A stretch of DNA of 64,000 nucleotides from Niebla homalea (GCA_019925105.1 JAHGAU010000008.1:1736001-1800000); one strand, 5' to 3'; counted from the stretch's first letter, positions 44,595 to 57,446 are shown. The notes: a model not told the origin generated them from the sequence alone. Numbers and translations are program-made.

Positions 44595-45461
44595 GGGTTT
44601 AAGGAGGGACATGGCACTAGGTCTAGATACATGAGTTTGGGACGGAGAAGATGCTTAGGATACAGTCTACAAGGAGTCTTGCAACGGAGAGAGTGGAAGC
44701 CATGCAGAATGAAGCACCCCTGATGTACATCAGAACAAACACGCAAACATCATTACACCAATACAGTATCATCCCTCCTTGCCTTTCATCATCTTCTTCC
44801 CCTGCATGAGGCCTCATCAAAGGCATTCTCAAGGTTCCCCACAATCGAGCTGTAAGAAGCTTCATCACTCATTTTTCAAATGAAATTGTTGGAAACCAAC
44901 GATAACGTAGCAGACAATGTAGAAATGAAGACACGTCATATAATCAGCACACCGCATGCAATTTCGAGCCAATGAAGTCATGTATTCGCGGTGATCGGCG
45001 CCTACATGTGCGGCGGAGCTTCTCGAAATGTATTGGCTTCAGTAGGTAATTCGTCAGGGTATATTTGTTGAATTCCAGGCATCCAACCTTGCCCTCTAGA
45101 CACCTTTTCTTCACCTCCCACCACTCGGATGCTAAGTCAAGTACCGATGACAGTCATGACTGGGAAGGATGACAATACCTGAAACTGTTGGTCTCCTGTG
45201 TGCGACGTCAGCTCAACGCTTTTGCCTGTGGGCTATGGCCCTGAGACATTTGGTACCTTATTTGGTGTCTTATAACTTTCCTTGAGAATCTGTCGGATGC
45301 AATAAGTATCTCCTCCCTTCCAGATGTTTCTGTGACTCTTCTCTTATCAAGTAGCCCTGAGACATATCATTTCAGCCTTCAGAGTTTTCTACAATCCTCT
45401 TCAAGCCGTCTACTACCAAGTGAGATCAGCTACAGTAATCAAATCTTTCAACGATCTCATT
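44595..45461. other. Spacer between family copies C and D
   Basis: About 870 bp with no supported gene. Confidence 0.4.
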
Positions 45462-46148
45462 ATGTGTCGCGTGGTGGATATCACCTTCTTTCAATGTACA
45501 TGCCGCATCCCTATCAAGGAAGAGAAATGTGAAAACCCAAAAGACAACGACCCCAGCAAATGTCGTGGCAAGGGGCACGAAAAGTTCGTTATCTCTCTTG
45601 GCCATGGTACAAGATTGTCACTGACTTGCAAACTAGGTCTGATTTGACTGTAAAGCAGATTTGCGGTCAGTGAACTTCCCGGGTTCGCCCGATATTATTC
45701 TCTCCTTCATCACCTGTCGCTCCTATACTGCCGGACCTGCGCTGTCCCATGAGACCTTGGCCATTCACAGACATAGTGCTGATGCAATCGTGGGACAGTG
45801 ACTCACAAAGCCCAACGCGACATCCGCCGTTATCACAAGTGGGCTGAAGACCTTGAGGGCCACAGGGTGGAAAGGGAGGAGGCTGAAGAAATGATCAAGC
45901 ACCATGAGGAGGTTCTGGGGGTTTTGGGGGATTCTCTTCTCAGAGCACTCGACCAACAGACCGTGATCGATGGTATCGATCGTACCAACCAGGATCTCAG
46001 ACGTGAGAAGAATACGCTGATGCTTCGTCAAGAGGAGTACAGCGCATGTAATGCGGATAGGCGTTACTTTGAGAGGAGCCGAGATCAGGCCTACCAGAAC
46101 CTCAACAGGAAGGAGCCGGGTCTCATCAAGGGGGAATTAAAAGGATGA
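45462..46148 (+). CDS. Small Cys/His protein, new family copy D (+), coiled-coil form
   Basis: Three exons: 45462-45583, 45637-45665 and 45799-46148, 166 aa. Introns are 53 nt (GTTCGT donor, CACTGAC branch) and 133 nt (GTCAGT donor). Exon 1 has C2, C12, C14, C23 and C34; position 14, His in the other copies, is Cys here. The 29-nt middle exon encodes SDLTVKQIC and splices to CVTH, so the pair is CxxH (C50, H53). Exon 3 differs from copies A and C: it is a long, highly charged helix with heptad-like spacing (VEREEAEEMIKHHEEVLG, then LRREKNTLMLRQEEY), probably a coiled coil. The shared head with a different C-terminal module suggests the Cys/His part is the conserved functional unit. Function unknown. 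Confidence 0.68.
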
Positions 46149-47313
46149 TCCAAAGCTGTTGTGACAGGAACAAGGTGGCTTGCCGAACATCAGCGACCTT
46201 TCTGCCGTGCGAGAGTACACGATAGGCATTCCGGACAGGTGAACAGGTCAGACAACATAACGGATCACCTGACCAGGATCAATACGAAAACTCCTCAACT
46301 GCCCGAGACTGACATTGTTCTCAGTGAGTGCCCTCTCAAGTAGAACTGTATTGGATTAGAGATTTGGGTTAGCTAGCACCAAGTTCTTATGTCGTCTCAC
46401 ACCTGCGCCCTCACAAATTGTCCCTTTAGTCACCTTGTTCGGTACTTGCAGGTATGCAGGAGTAGCTTAACTTCTTGGCGGAGGCCCCATGGAAGAGGTG
46501 ACAATTGGCCTGCCAGAGTGCAAGAGCGTAAGAAATGTGCTACTGATTCTCCGCCGGGGTAATGTCAGCTGATCATATGTTTCCATCTAGACCCGTCTTC
46601 CCAAAGACCGTACAGGATCTGGGACTCTGATTGGCACCAGTCACTTCCCCTCTCGCCCTTCTCGCCCACTCGACTGTTGCTCTCATGGTGGCAGCCTAGG
46701 CTCCTGATGCTGCCCAGCTCAGTAGGCGATTGGTAGATGGAGCGGACCCGGCCTGCACCTTCGAGACATTCGTCAATAAATGCAGGCACATCTAGCGAGG
46801 AATGCGTTTTGACGGCAACGAACGGTGTTGCCAACCGTTGCCTGATTACTTCGATTTGACCCGTTCGAATCGATAGTTTGCCCCTGTAAGTACTTCAATC
46901 TGAGGCCTAGCAGTTCATGATTCAGACGATTTGTCTCTTTTTGTCAACGGTCTAACTGATCATTCGTAATCTTGGTGGTACTTACCTAGGTACCATCCCC
47001 TAAGTCATAAACGTAAAGAGCACATGTTTTGGTAGAGAAGCCACGAACCTTTTCGAACTGTTAAGACAATCATTCAAACTGTCCAACAAGTTAATAATTG
47101 GTTGCACCCTCGGAACAGCTATTTGACTGATAGTTCAAGGTCCTATTGGCAACACTGGCGATCAATATTGCTGGCCAGCCATTTTTCCCGTCCGGTCCGC
47201 TACCTGCAACCCTCACATGTGCTCAGTTAGTCCATCAAAGCCCCCCAACGGAGCCCGTCACGCCCAAGCGCTGCGTTTCTGTTCCTCGGGGGCCCAGGGG
47301 TGGGTTGCATGCT
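46149..47313. other. Intergenic, nothing firm
   Basis: About 1.2 kb. The minus-strand frame 46565-46834 (89 codons) has a passable composition but no recognisable motif, and I do not call it a gene. Confidence 0.4.
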
Positions 47314-47946
47314 TCATCCCAACATCCTCTCCACCCACCCGGCCTTCACACTCGCATCGGGCGTACAATCCCCCTTCGTCCCAACATTCGTCACCGCCGC
47401 CACGTACCCATATCAAGCACTGTTAGTGCTCCAATCCGCAAACGCCGGATCATCCGCGCGCATGCAGAAAACCTTCCCCTCCCTCTCGAGGGGCACGCAC
47501 ACGCTGAACCTCGCCGTCGCCACGTCGCCATCGTCCCCATTGGCCTCGCATACGTCCCTCTTGAAGAAATCCACCCGGCACACACTCGGCACGTCCAGGA
47601 AGGCGACGAAGAGGTAGGGAGCGTAGGGGGAAAGGGTCCACTGCTTCGTGGTGTCCCGGGCGAGTTTGGGGGTCCAGCCGTCGAAGTAGGCGCCCCGGTC
47701 GCCGTTGTCGAGACCGTTGGCTTCGCCGAGGGCGGCGGCCGTGCCGTTGGTGGGGCAGTCGGGTAGGAAGGCGGAGCCGATGAAGATGTCGTCGGAGGAG
47801 ATTTTGCCGCTTGTAGCGAATTGATGGGCGGAGCCTGGGGTGGGGAGCGAGTGGATGAGGAGGCGGAGGTGGGAGAGTAGGAGGAGGAATGTTAGATGAG
47901 GGGTTGGGAGGTAAGGACTTGATAGTAGGGAGTTGTTGCGACGCAT
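47314..47946 (-). pseudogene. Small secreted Cys protein with an in-frame UGA
   Basis: The minus-strand frame starts at the ATG 47946 and stops at TGA 47415-47413 after 177 codons. The same frame stays open for 32 more sense codons, to a second TGA ending at 47314. The N-terminus is hydrophobic (LTFLLLLSHLRLLIHSL) and resembles a signal peptide after a short basic start. The body has five cysteines (SAFLPDC, SVCRVDFF, RDVC, SVCVPLE, KVFC), and the part after the first stop (GYVAAVTNVGTKGDC) adds a sixth. An even number of cysteines is usual for secreted disulfide proteins, so the extension looks like original coding sequence. The stop could come from TGG. The family is not recognised; a secreted effector-like protein is one possibility, not shown. 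Confidence 0.5.
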
Positions 47947-48647
47947 GATGGGAGTGCTGATGATTCTTCATGGATAATTATGAGAAACTCAGGATGGAAG
48001 CCGGTCAAGTCGGAGGTTTTTGAGCGGGTGGGAGGTAGTGCTAAGCTCAGGAGTCGCGTTGCGCTGAGGAGCGGATTCGTGGACTGAAATGGTGGTACGA
48101 AGGACCTTGATGAAAGGCGAATGTTTTAGCGACCATCGTTCCTTCCTTGCAGCAGGGATTGCGTATTTATCGGACTAAATGATACGACTCGAAACCTCTA
48201 ATTTCACCCTCTCAAAAGAGTTCGCTCTATAAGAAAAGGGTCGGGAGACGTCTTCAACAGACACAAGGGTCCTTTCGCTTGGGACCAAAGCCGTGCTCAC
48301 GGGTAAAGATGGTAGTCATTCCACGATGATGGTGAAGAATAGGAAGGGTCGTGAGGTTGTGCGACACCATCTTAAGGCATCCGAAATCAAAGCTTCAGAT
48401 GCACCTATCAATCGGCCACCGAAAGCTCGTCAGCAATGACCGCCTGTGATAGATAACGTCAGCGTTAATATTGAATAAGATGTCTACGCATTAACTTCTT
48501 CTCTCTCCCACAGCGTAACTCTTCGCTGAACGAACTCGTATCAAAGGTACAAAAATCTCATCCATTCAATAAAAGACTCACCAGCTCCAAAAGCATTCCT
48601 GCGAGAGGGGTTTCACGACTCACCGATTTCCGATCAGAATGCCATAA
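47947..48647. other. Upstream region and possible exon
   Basis: About 700 bp. From 48514, right after a good acceptor (CTCTCTCCCACAG), a frame reads RNSSLNELVSKVQKSHPF and continues to about 48740 in a different frame from the coding sequence that follows. It may be an upstream exon of the next gene, but I find no splice or start that joins them. Confidence 0.35.
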
Positions 48648-49358
48648 CGCTCCCGCCCCTCAAGCGTCTACTCCGACGCAAACACCGACACCGAAACCGA
48701 CACGTCATCATCCTCCTCCTACAGCGGCGATTCAATAACTGACTCCGACTCGAGCAGCTTCACCCACACCCAAAGGAGGCGAGCGGCCCAAACCAGCAAA
48801 CACCCTCGTCCACGTAATAGCTTACTCTTGCCACTGGGAAGACAAATAGATGGTTTCCCTAGGATCCCCCACCGCATCCTCTACAAAGTCGACTGCTGCT
48901 ATTTGCAACCTTCCCCCAGCCGCATGTGCAATAAGATGTTCGGCACGGAAAACACCCTCGCCAAGAGCTTCATATCCTACCCGGCCAACGAGCGGGCGTT
49001 CGAGATTGCGGCGAATGATATCCATGATCTCCTGCACGACCCGGATGCCCTAATTGAGGATAAGTATGTCGCGGTGATGGTGAGGTGTAGGGCGAGGATA
49101 CACAGGAGTGTGGCGATGAAGGAGAGGTTGAGCCGGACGATTAGTGGGTGGAAGGGGTGCAGGGCTGTGGTGGAGCATTATGATTTGGGGTATCGGGTGA
49201 GGGAGAAGAGGGACGAGCAGGACAGGAAGACGAGGCGGTTGAAGGAGAAGGTGCGGGAGATGCAGGCGGAGATGGGAATTATAAGGGCCCAGGTGGAGGG
49301 CTTAATGGGGTGGAGGAGCTCGGGGTATGTGGGGTATGTGAGGTATCAGGGCCGGTGA
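48648..49358 (+). CDS. Hypothetical protein, Ser/Asp-rich start and coiled-coil end
   Basis: Open frame 48648-49358 without a clear start codon; the first ATG inside it is at about 48930. It opens with a Ser/Thr/Asp-rich run (TDTETDTSSSSSYSGDS), then a basic patch (THTQRRRAAQTSKHPRPRN), a compact middle (SFISYPANERAFEIAANDIH) and a C-terminal predicted coiled coil (REKRDEQDRKTRRLKEKVRE). No family recognised. The 5' end is unresolved: an alternative frame upstream also looks coding, which suggests either a missed intron or a frameshift. Confidence 0.4.
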   Translation, partial: RSRPSSVYSDANTDTETDTSSSSSYSGDSITDSDSSSFTHTQRRRAAQTSKHPRPRNSLLLPLGRQIDGFPRIPHRILYKVDCCYLQPSPSRMCNKMFGTENTLAKSFISYPANERAFEIAANDIHDLLHDPDALIEDKYVAVMVRCRARIHRSVAMKERLSRTISGWKGCRAVVEHYDLGYRVREKRDEQDRKTRRLKEKVREMQAEMGIIRAQVEGLMGWRSSGYVGYVRYQGR

Positions 49359-50043
49359 TCTGTCTAGAAGGCGGCAGGCGGTCGTGTGGCAACCATGCTT
49401 TTTCAATGAGCAAGTCTATGACAGCCGGACATGCTATCGGCCTGAGTGAGCCGCGGACAGGCGTGTATATAGCTCCTATTGACCGTTTTGAAGGTTTTGT
49501 GAAATATCTGTTGGTGCGACACGCTTGTTCTTAGTGGGAATGCCTGCTCTTCAGTCACTAAACTGACAACAGTAGACTTGGCTTCCCTGATATATCCGAT
49601 GCTTTTACCTCAGTGTCGACAAATCGAATCCGGCTCGAGCGTTCTCGAGACCGCTGGCTTCATGCCTGGACCCGACTCCTAGCTGAATTCCAACGAACAG
49701 GTCTGGGGCATTATCTCCAAAGTTGTATTTGTCCAGCGAGTTCTAGTCAGGCCTTGTCAGAATGGATGGAGAAGGTATTTTGATCAAACTGATATGTAGC
49801 TTGCTGGAGTGGCAAAGTTTGGAATCTGATGGCAGAGATTGCCGCTTCGAGAACTATGTCTCACAGTATAGAATGCGCGAGGCAGCCTATCTGGATGCTT
49901 GTATGTTTGTTGAGGGATCTGGTGAAGCCAAACCGATAGGGAGGGAAAGATTGGTTATATATGCTGTGCAAAAACTGTACTAAGAGACAGAAGTCTCGAG
50001 AGCAGATAGACTAGGGGCTGCCAACATCATCGTTTCGTGCACC
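49359..50043. other. Spacer with a small open frame
   Basis: The frame 49762-49983 (73 codons, with CRFENYVSQYRMREAAYLD) has reasonable composition and ends 60 bp before the next start, so it may be an upstream exon of that gene. I cannot show a splice. Confidence 0.35.
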
Positions 50044-50824
50044 ATGGTCAGGCATAACTATTCGTTTCAGATAAATGCGGTAGTGAACAAGGCATTGAAC
50101 TACGATTATTACACCGACAAAATGACTGAAGAGAATTTGCTGCCGTGCGATCCAAGAGCTGATGGGCGAGCCATAAATTTTGCTCAAACGGACCTAAGGG
50201 CGCAGCAACGAGCTGGCGCGCCCACTTCCGACAATCTATACCATCCAAGCTCCACATTTTGGAACCTAAGGGCACGCTGGAAATTGCAAGATGACAGTAG
50301 CTTTGCCCTACGAACGTTACTCTTCAAGCGAATGATGTTGAGGCCAAAGGAAGGAGAACACGACCACCCATATAGCACATTTGCAATGGGTGAGGAGATG
50401 GATATGCTGGTCAAGATTCTGAAACATATGTACGAGACGTCAAAGTCGAGGATGTTGAAGGCATCTACCAATTTTTCAAATATTGCCGGCCTGAAAAAGA
50501 TGATAACGTCTACGACATCAGATTGCCTATAGTGGAAGCCATTCGCTAAGGAGACTTCAATCTCGAAGAGCCGAAGGATTCCCCAACTAATCGATCTCAA
50601 GGACCATTGCCAGACAATACCTACTGGTTCGAGGACTGGAGACAGTGCCACTTACGATATGAGAAATGGAGACGGAGGGTCAATGAGGGAAAGGGACCAC
50701 TCTGGAAGGAACTAGGCTACAACGAAATGGTCAGATACAACGGTAAGTAATTGTGTATAACCTACTGGCGACAGCTGACTCATCCCAAGTTGAACGCAAT
50801 GTGCTAGACGAATCACTTCTGTGA
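50044..50824 (+). CDS. Orphan multi-exon protein, unknown function
   Basis: Two or three exons. The first open part runs from the ATG 50044 to about 50507 (MVRHNYSFQINAVVNKALNY, later TFWNLRARWKLQDDSSF). A second coding part, 50550-50742, is in another frame: LPDNTYWFEDWRQCHLRYEK, ending ELGYNEMVRYN. It is followed by a well-formed 47-nt intron (50743-50789, GTAAGT donor, GCTGAC branch, CCAAG acceptor) and a last exon coding VERNVLDESLL. The join between the first two parts is not resolved: every GT donor I see before 50550 leaves the wrong phase, so an indel or an unusual splice is possible. No family recognised. Confidence 0.45.
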
Positions 50825-51972
50825 AGTTGCCTAGACTAGAGGGTGTTGGATACGACTGATTTGTCGAGGCGAATGAAGGATGTTGTACCTTGGGGGCTTT
50901 GAATTCATTTCTTTCATCTTTGCCTAGAGTCAAGCAAGGGTGTGAGAGTCTCAGACTCAGATGGAAGGAAAATATCCATACACTCCTGATACTCTGCATT
51001 ACAGCAACAATGATATCGTGCAAACGTGCTCACAGCTGTCGAGCACTTTCGTAATTGATGCGCGTTACCATTTGGAGGAAGCATTAAGTGTGATTCGTCT
51101 CGTCCAATCAAAAAAAAGCCTATGTGTATTAGTCAGCTCAATTTTCAGCCCTACAGATAAAGTCCTTCGAAGTCGTTGCATTCTCAAATAGCTCCTCCTG
51201 CTGTCGATCTATTATCCAGAAGATTCAAACAATTCAAGACCGTCCCGAGCACCATACTCAAACTATGGCATAAGTACCATTACTCACATGGTACTCCTGT
51301 GAAGTTGTGTCAGAGAAGCACCGAAGCTCACACAACTCCATGGCAACGTCTTTGAGCAACTAATGCAGGCAAGCTGCAGCTTACCCCTAGCTACAACATC
51401 TGTGACTGCACTGATCTTCCCTTTCGGACATCTTCATCGACTGTTACATGCTCGTCACAAAGAATGACGTGATGTCGTGCACTGCACAGGCTTTTCCGTC
51501 CCAACGTCGCATGGCCTTCGCCTTATCTACACTTTCTACCTCAATTTCGCTTTCACTGATACGTACCACATGCGCATGACATCTCGGCCCTACCAAGCAA
51601 CTTGACCCCCTCCCGCCAAGTGCTGGGCATGCTAGGCGCACTCTTGGGCGGGGCGTTTTCAGCGTTCTGGTGGCTGAATCAAGACCCCACATTAAAGTCC
51701 TTTCCCACCCACACAAATTCCTCTCTGTATGCACCGCTCGTGCCCATCAACTGCATTTCCAATTCATTATCTACAGTCTTGATATCCTAACTTGTGCGCA
51801 CGTTCGGTCCTGCTTGGCATTTGGGATGCGAGACATGGCCCGATAAGGATTGATTGACTTGGACCAGATAACCGATTGAACTTAATAGACTGCCTTACTC
51901 AGTCATTTTTGGCGGCTCAACTACTCATTTAGATTTACCACCGACGACGCCCTGAGCCGGAAGTTTTCAACC
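50825..51972. other. Intergenic, promoter side of the permease gene
   Basis: About 1.1 kb without a supported gene. Confidence 0.4.
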
Positions 51973-54058
51973 ATGGGGGTCTTCAATCGCAAGAGACACG
52001 ATGTCGCCGAAGTTTCACTGTCACCTCAACCCTCGCCGATTGATGGCGAAAAGTACGGCGACACCGAGGGCGCGAACGGTACAGCCCGACTTGATGACAT
52101 GAAGGACCCTCATTCTCGCTTGCAACGCGGGCTGAAGGCCAGGCAGGTCACTATGATCGCAATAGGCGGTGCAATGTGGGTGTGAAGATCAAAGTTGGGG
52201 CTGACGGTCGTTAATATCCTCATAGTGGGACTGGTTTGATTATTGGTACTGGCGCGGCCTTGGCCAAAGCTGGACCTGCCTCTATCTTGATCTCATATTC
52301 CATTGTTGGCTTTGTCGTGTACATGGTCATGTGCGCACTAGGCGAGATGGCCGCTTGGCTACCTCTGGAGTCTGGCTTCACCGGTGTAAGCAATGCTGCC
52401 TATCGTTATGCAATGCAAGGTGGAATGTGTTGGCTGACATGATAATCAAGTATGCCGCGAGGTTCTGCGATCCTGCTCTCGGCTTCAGCTTGGGTTACAC
52501 GTACTGGTTCAAATGTACCATATCTAGGAAAGAGTCAATCTTGCTCCTTGCTGACGCGCGGACAGACATCATTGTTACACCAAACCAGCTCACTGCCGCT
52601 GCACTGGTGATCCAGTACTGGGTCGATCGAGAAACCATCAATCCTGGGGTCTTCATTGCAATATTTCTCATTGCGATTGTCGCTATCAATTATCTGGGAA
52701 TCAAGTTCTTTGGTGGTATGTGACCCCAGCTGGCTCATGCGACATCTCAATCTTTCCTTGACCGATCTGACATTGTAGAATTTGAATTTTGGCTCTCCTC
52801 CATCAAAGTCCTGACAATCGTTGGTCTACTCATCCTCTCTCTGATCCTCATGCTCGGCGGTGGTCCCGACGGCGATCGCAAAGGCTTTCGGTATTGGAAG
52901 AATCCTGGCGCATTCAAGCCTTTGTATGAGAGTAAGTAGACACGGGCCTTCCCTTGGTCGTTCCAAACCATTTACTAATGAGGTCGCAGCGGGATCTGCG
53001 GGGAACTTTATTGGGTTGTGGGCGACATTTGTGACCGCGGTTTTTGCTTATCTTGGGTACGGAAGGACAAGTCTCGCCAAAGCATAGGCCCCTTACTGAC
53101 GATGCACAGGACTGAACTTGTTGGGGTCACCGTTGGTGAAGCGCAAAACCCGCGCCGAGTCATCCCTAAAGCAATCAAACTCACCTTCTGGCGAATTGTG
53201 GTCTTCTACGTGCTGTCGGTCTTACTGATCGGGACTCTTGTCCCCTACAACTCCGATCGGCTGTCTTTTGCGACCAAGCAAACCACAGGAGCATCCGCCT
53301 CGCCATTTGTCGTGGCGATCATCGAGAGTGGCATCGCGGTGCTTCCCGGCTTTCTGAATGCCTGCATCCTGATCTTCGTCTTCTCGGCCGCCAATTCCGA
53401 TCTCTACATTGCTACGCGAACACTGTATGGCCTGGCGAAGGAGGGTAACGCTCATCGGATCTTCGCTCGCACGGACAAACGAGGTCTTCCAGTCTATTCA
53501 CTCGGCATCTGCGCGTTCATAGCATGCATCGCGTTCCTCAACGTGTCTGACGATTCCAAGAAAGTGTTCAACTACTTCGTCAACCTGGTCACTATTTTCG
53601 GCCTATTAACTTGGATCTCCATTCTTGTAACTCACATTTACTTTGTCAGAGCACGGCGCGCTCAAGGTATTGAAAAGTCGCAAATGGCTTACACGGCCCC
53701 ATTTGGCCTGTATGGGACCTACTTTGCCTTGGTATTCTGCGTTGTTGTCAGCATCTTCAAGAATTTCGACGTCTTCGTGCATGATTCATCGCGCGAGGCG
53801 GGATTGCAGACTTTCGACTACAAGAATTTCATTACGGGGTATTTGGGCATTCCATTGTATCTCGCCATGATCATTGGACACAAGCTCATCAAGGGCAGTA
53901 AAGGATGGTCACCATTAACGGCTGACTTCTACACTGGCAAGGATGTCATTGATCAGGAAGAGGCGGAGTTCGTTGCGAGGAAAGAGGCGAAATTGGCGAG
54001 TGGTTCCCAGACCAAGGCAAGCGCGTTCTACTCAAAGTTTGTATCGTGGCTCTTTTGA
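51973..54058 (+). CDS. Amino-acid permease (APC superfamily, fungal YAT type)
   Basis: Plasma-membrane proton-coupled amino-acid importer with 12 membrane helices. Seven exons: 51973-52175, 52226-52385, 52451-52514, 52566-52715, 52779-52931, 52990-53056 and 53110-54058, giving 581 aa. The six introns are 50-65 nt, nearly all with CTGAC branch points, and every phase agrees. The N-terminal cytosolic tail leads into LQRGLKARQVTMIAIGGAI|GTGLIIGTG, the family's first helix. Other landmarks are SGFTGYAARFCDPALGFSLG, VTPNQLTAAALVIQYWV, and LVGVTVGEAQNPRRVIPKAI near residue 290, the well-known loop motif of yeast permeases. The C-terminal tail includes GKDVIDQEEAEFVARKEAKL. It resembles Dip5-like dicarboxylic permeases most, but the substrate cannot be fixed by eye. 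The gene is intact, unlike several neighbours to the left. Confidence 0.92.
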
Positions 54059-54571
54059 TTTTGTTTGTATTCATATTGTCATTCGAGCGCCGGCGAAAGG
54101 CAAAATTTCCTTTTGACGTCAGATCAGCTAGCGAAGCGATATCGCACAGAAATTTATTTTCCCAAAACAGAAGCAACTGAGGAACCAGATCAAGAAGCTT
54201 TATCGCTCATCATTGTCTCGTTACTTTTTGAGATTGATCGTCATGAATTCATGCCTTGATAGGAAGAATCGGAATGAACGGATGTCATTACTGCATTAAC
54301 CCCACATTAAGCTTCTGCCGATGAGGTCAACTGTTGAGCTGTTCACTACCTATTGCCCCACCATCTGACGTTTGACATATAGCGGTCCCTCAACCCCTCC
54401 TTGTCCTTTCTTCTCTTCACTTCATCTCACTTCCGTCCAAAGAACTTTCATCACGCAAACCCCTTCCTAATCCGACCAAACAGTCGTAATGTCCCGTCCT
54501 CTTGTTTGCAATATCATTGACTGACCATGCGCTAGAAAAACCATTCACAAGCCAAGTACATCTCTCCCAAG
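54059..54571. other. Intergenic, promoter side of THI4
   Basis: About 500 bp between the permease stop and the first upstream ATG of the THI4 leader. Nothing recognised. Confidence 0.4.
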
Positions 54572-54645
54572 ATGAATACCATGGCGTCTCTTCGTTGGCA
54601 TCAAGTCCAACATGATCAAGTCTATTCAGGTAATGTAGATCTGAA

Positions 54646-56043
<1,398 letters not shown>

Positions 56044-56570
56044 GGTGTTGGCCTGATGCCCAGAGAGAGTGGCAGGACGCTAGAAGTGGACAGATAGCTT
56101 TCGTTGCGGAGGATGGGTGAAGCGACGTGAGAAAAGTCGACTCTTATGATTTAATCCGTCACTCCTTGGCCCAAAAAACAAAATAAATGTTCGCTTCTCA
56201 TCCCTACGCTTTCTGTCCTTTAGGTAGCAACAGAGAAGCGTTCGCAGGGAGATGCTCTCACCCTGTCCCCAAGTCCACCGTGTCCACGCTAGGGTAAAGT
56301 GCAAAGAACAGGACCGCTTCGGTTAGAACGCGAAGCCGATTCCCAGGGCGAGACTGTGCAATGTTGCCTCCAGGTCTCCTTGCCGGTCGTTGGTTGATCA
56401 CCTCATCAAACCCACTTGGGCCGAAAAGCCCAGAGTCATCCCGCGCCATTCTCCACCACTACACCACCAGCAATTTTTACCACCATTTACCAACCAATGC
56501 TCGAACCATCTCGAACGATGGTATAAAACAGCATACATATGGAATTCCCAACCCAAAAAAAATGGAGACG
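56044..56570. other. Intergenic, nothing recognised
   Basis: Spacer of about 530 bp between THI4 and the tRNA gene. Confidence 0.4.
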
Positions 56571-56665
56571 GGGTCTTGCCGCGATTCGAACGCGGGGCCT
56601 CTCGCAAATTCCAGAAACCCAGGGTGTGACCCTAAGCGAGAATCATACCACTAGACCACAAGACC
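56571..56665 (-). tRNA. tRNA-Pro (anticodon AGG), with intron
   Basis: On the minus strand the acceptor strands GGTCTTG (5') and CAAGACC (3') pair over seven bases. The D arm reads TGGTCTAGTGGTATGA. The anticodon stem is CTCGC/GCGAG with loop TTAGGGT, anticodon AGG. The T arm is CCGCGTTCGAATCGCGG. A 23-nt intron sits at the canonical position one base 3' of the anticodon. Total 95 nt, or 72 nt after splicing; no CCA is encoded, as expected in a nuclear gene. Confidence 0.95.
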
Positions 56666-57197
56666 GCGTGTCTTTCCGGGGCTCTGAATGTGTATACATT
56701 GCTGCGACTACTCGTTTGCGTGGTGATGCGGGAGTAAGTGACTCTGTGTAAGGGTATTTGTGGGTATTTGTGGGTGCCAAGACGGGGACGGGGTTAGCGA
56801 ATTTTAGCGTGGTTATTCCTTGGCACTCCCTCGGTTCCCCTTGACTCTTTGCTCCCTGTAAAGGCCTCTCTGAGGGCCTTGGCCCGGGTAAAGCGACGCT
56901 GTCAAGATCACCGTTAAAGGCTACCATCAATAATGAATGGAACATTCTTTTGCAAAGTGACAATTTGGATACATCAACCAAATCAGAAGATGTACCTCGA
57001 ATCTATTAATGTGGGATCCTGATTGCGAACACCGAGAGATGCGCTGGGACTATCCTTCTCGTCTGAAGCAAGAGTGAGGCAGCTGTAACGGTGTGACACC
57101 TTTAAGATCCATCCTTCGCATAGGCCATAATGCGTGGGGTGGTGTTCATGCAAGTGGTCAGAAAGAGAAAAAGCTTTGCAAGCCTCCCTTATGCAGG
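56666..57197. other. Intergenic, nothing recognised
   Basis: Spacer upstream of the tRNA; no supported gene. Confidence 0.4.
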
Positions 57198-57446
57198 CTA
57201 CTGTGGGAACACCATCATGATCTCGGCCAGCCATCCCCGTGGTGCTTGCATCCATGGGTCGTGATACTCTTTGGGAAGGTAATTGATATCCACACTGCAG
57301 ACAACCGGTGTCTCCCTGTTCTCTTGTTCCCATGTGTGCAGCGACTCCACAAACGCTTCTAGATCAAGAACCAGATCTTCATAGACCATGATCCCGCTCG
57401 TCTCCTCTCGCGAATACTTACCTTCACCATTCTTCAGTCGATCCAT
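57198..57446 (-). CDS. Short hypothetical ORF
   Basis: An 82-codon frame on the minus strand with balanced, acidic composition (IMVYEDLVLDLEAFVESLHT, later YHDPWMQAPRGWLAEI). It has an ATG and no repeats. No family recognised and no supporting splice sites or neighbour; it could be a small gene, a fragment of one, or chance. Confidence 0.3.
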   Translation of the reverse strand: MDRLKNGEGKYSREETSGIMVYEDLVLDLEAFVESLHTWEQENRETPVVCSVDINYLPKEYHDPWMQAPRGWLAEIMMVFPQ

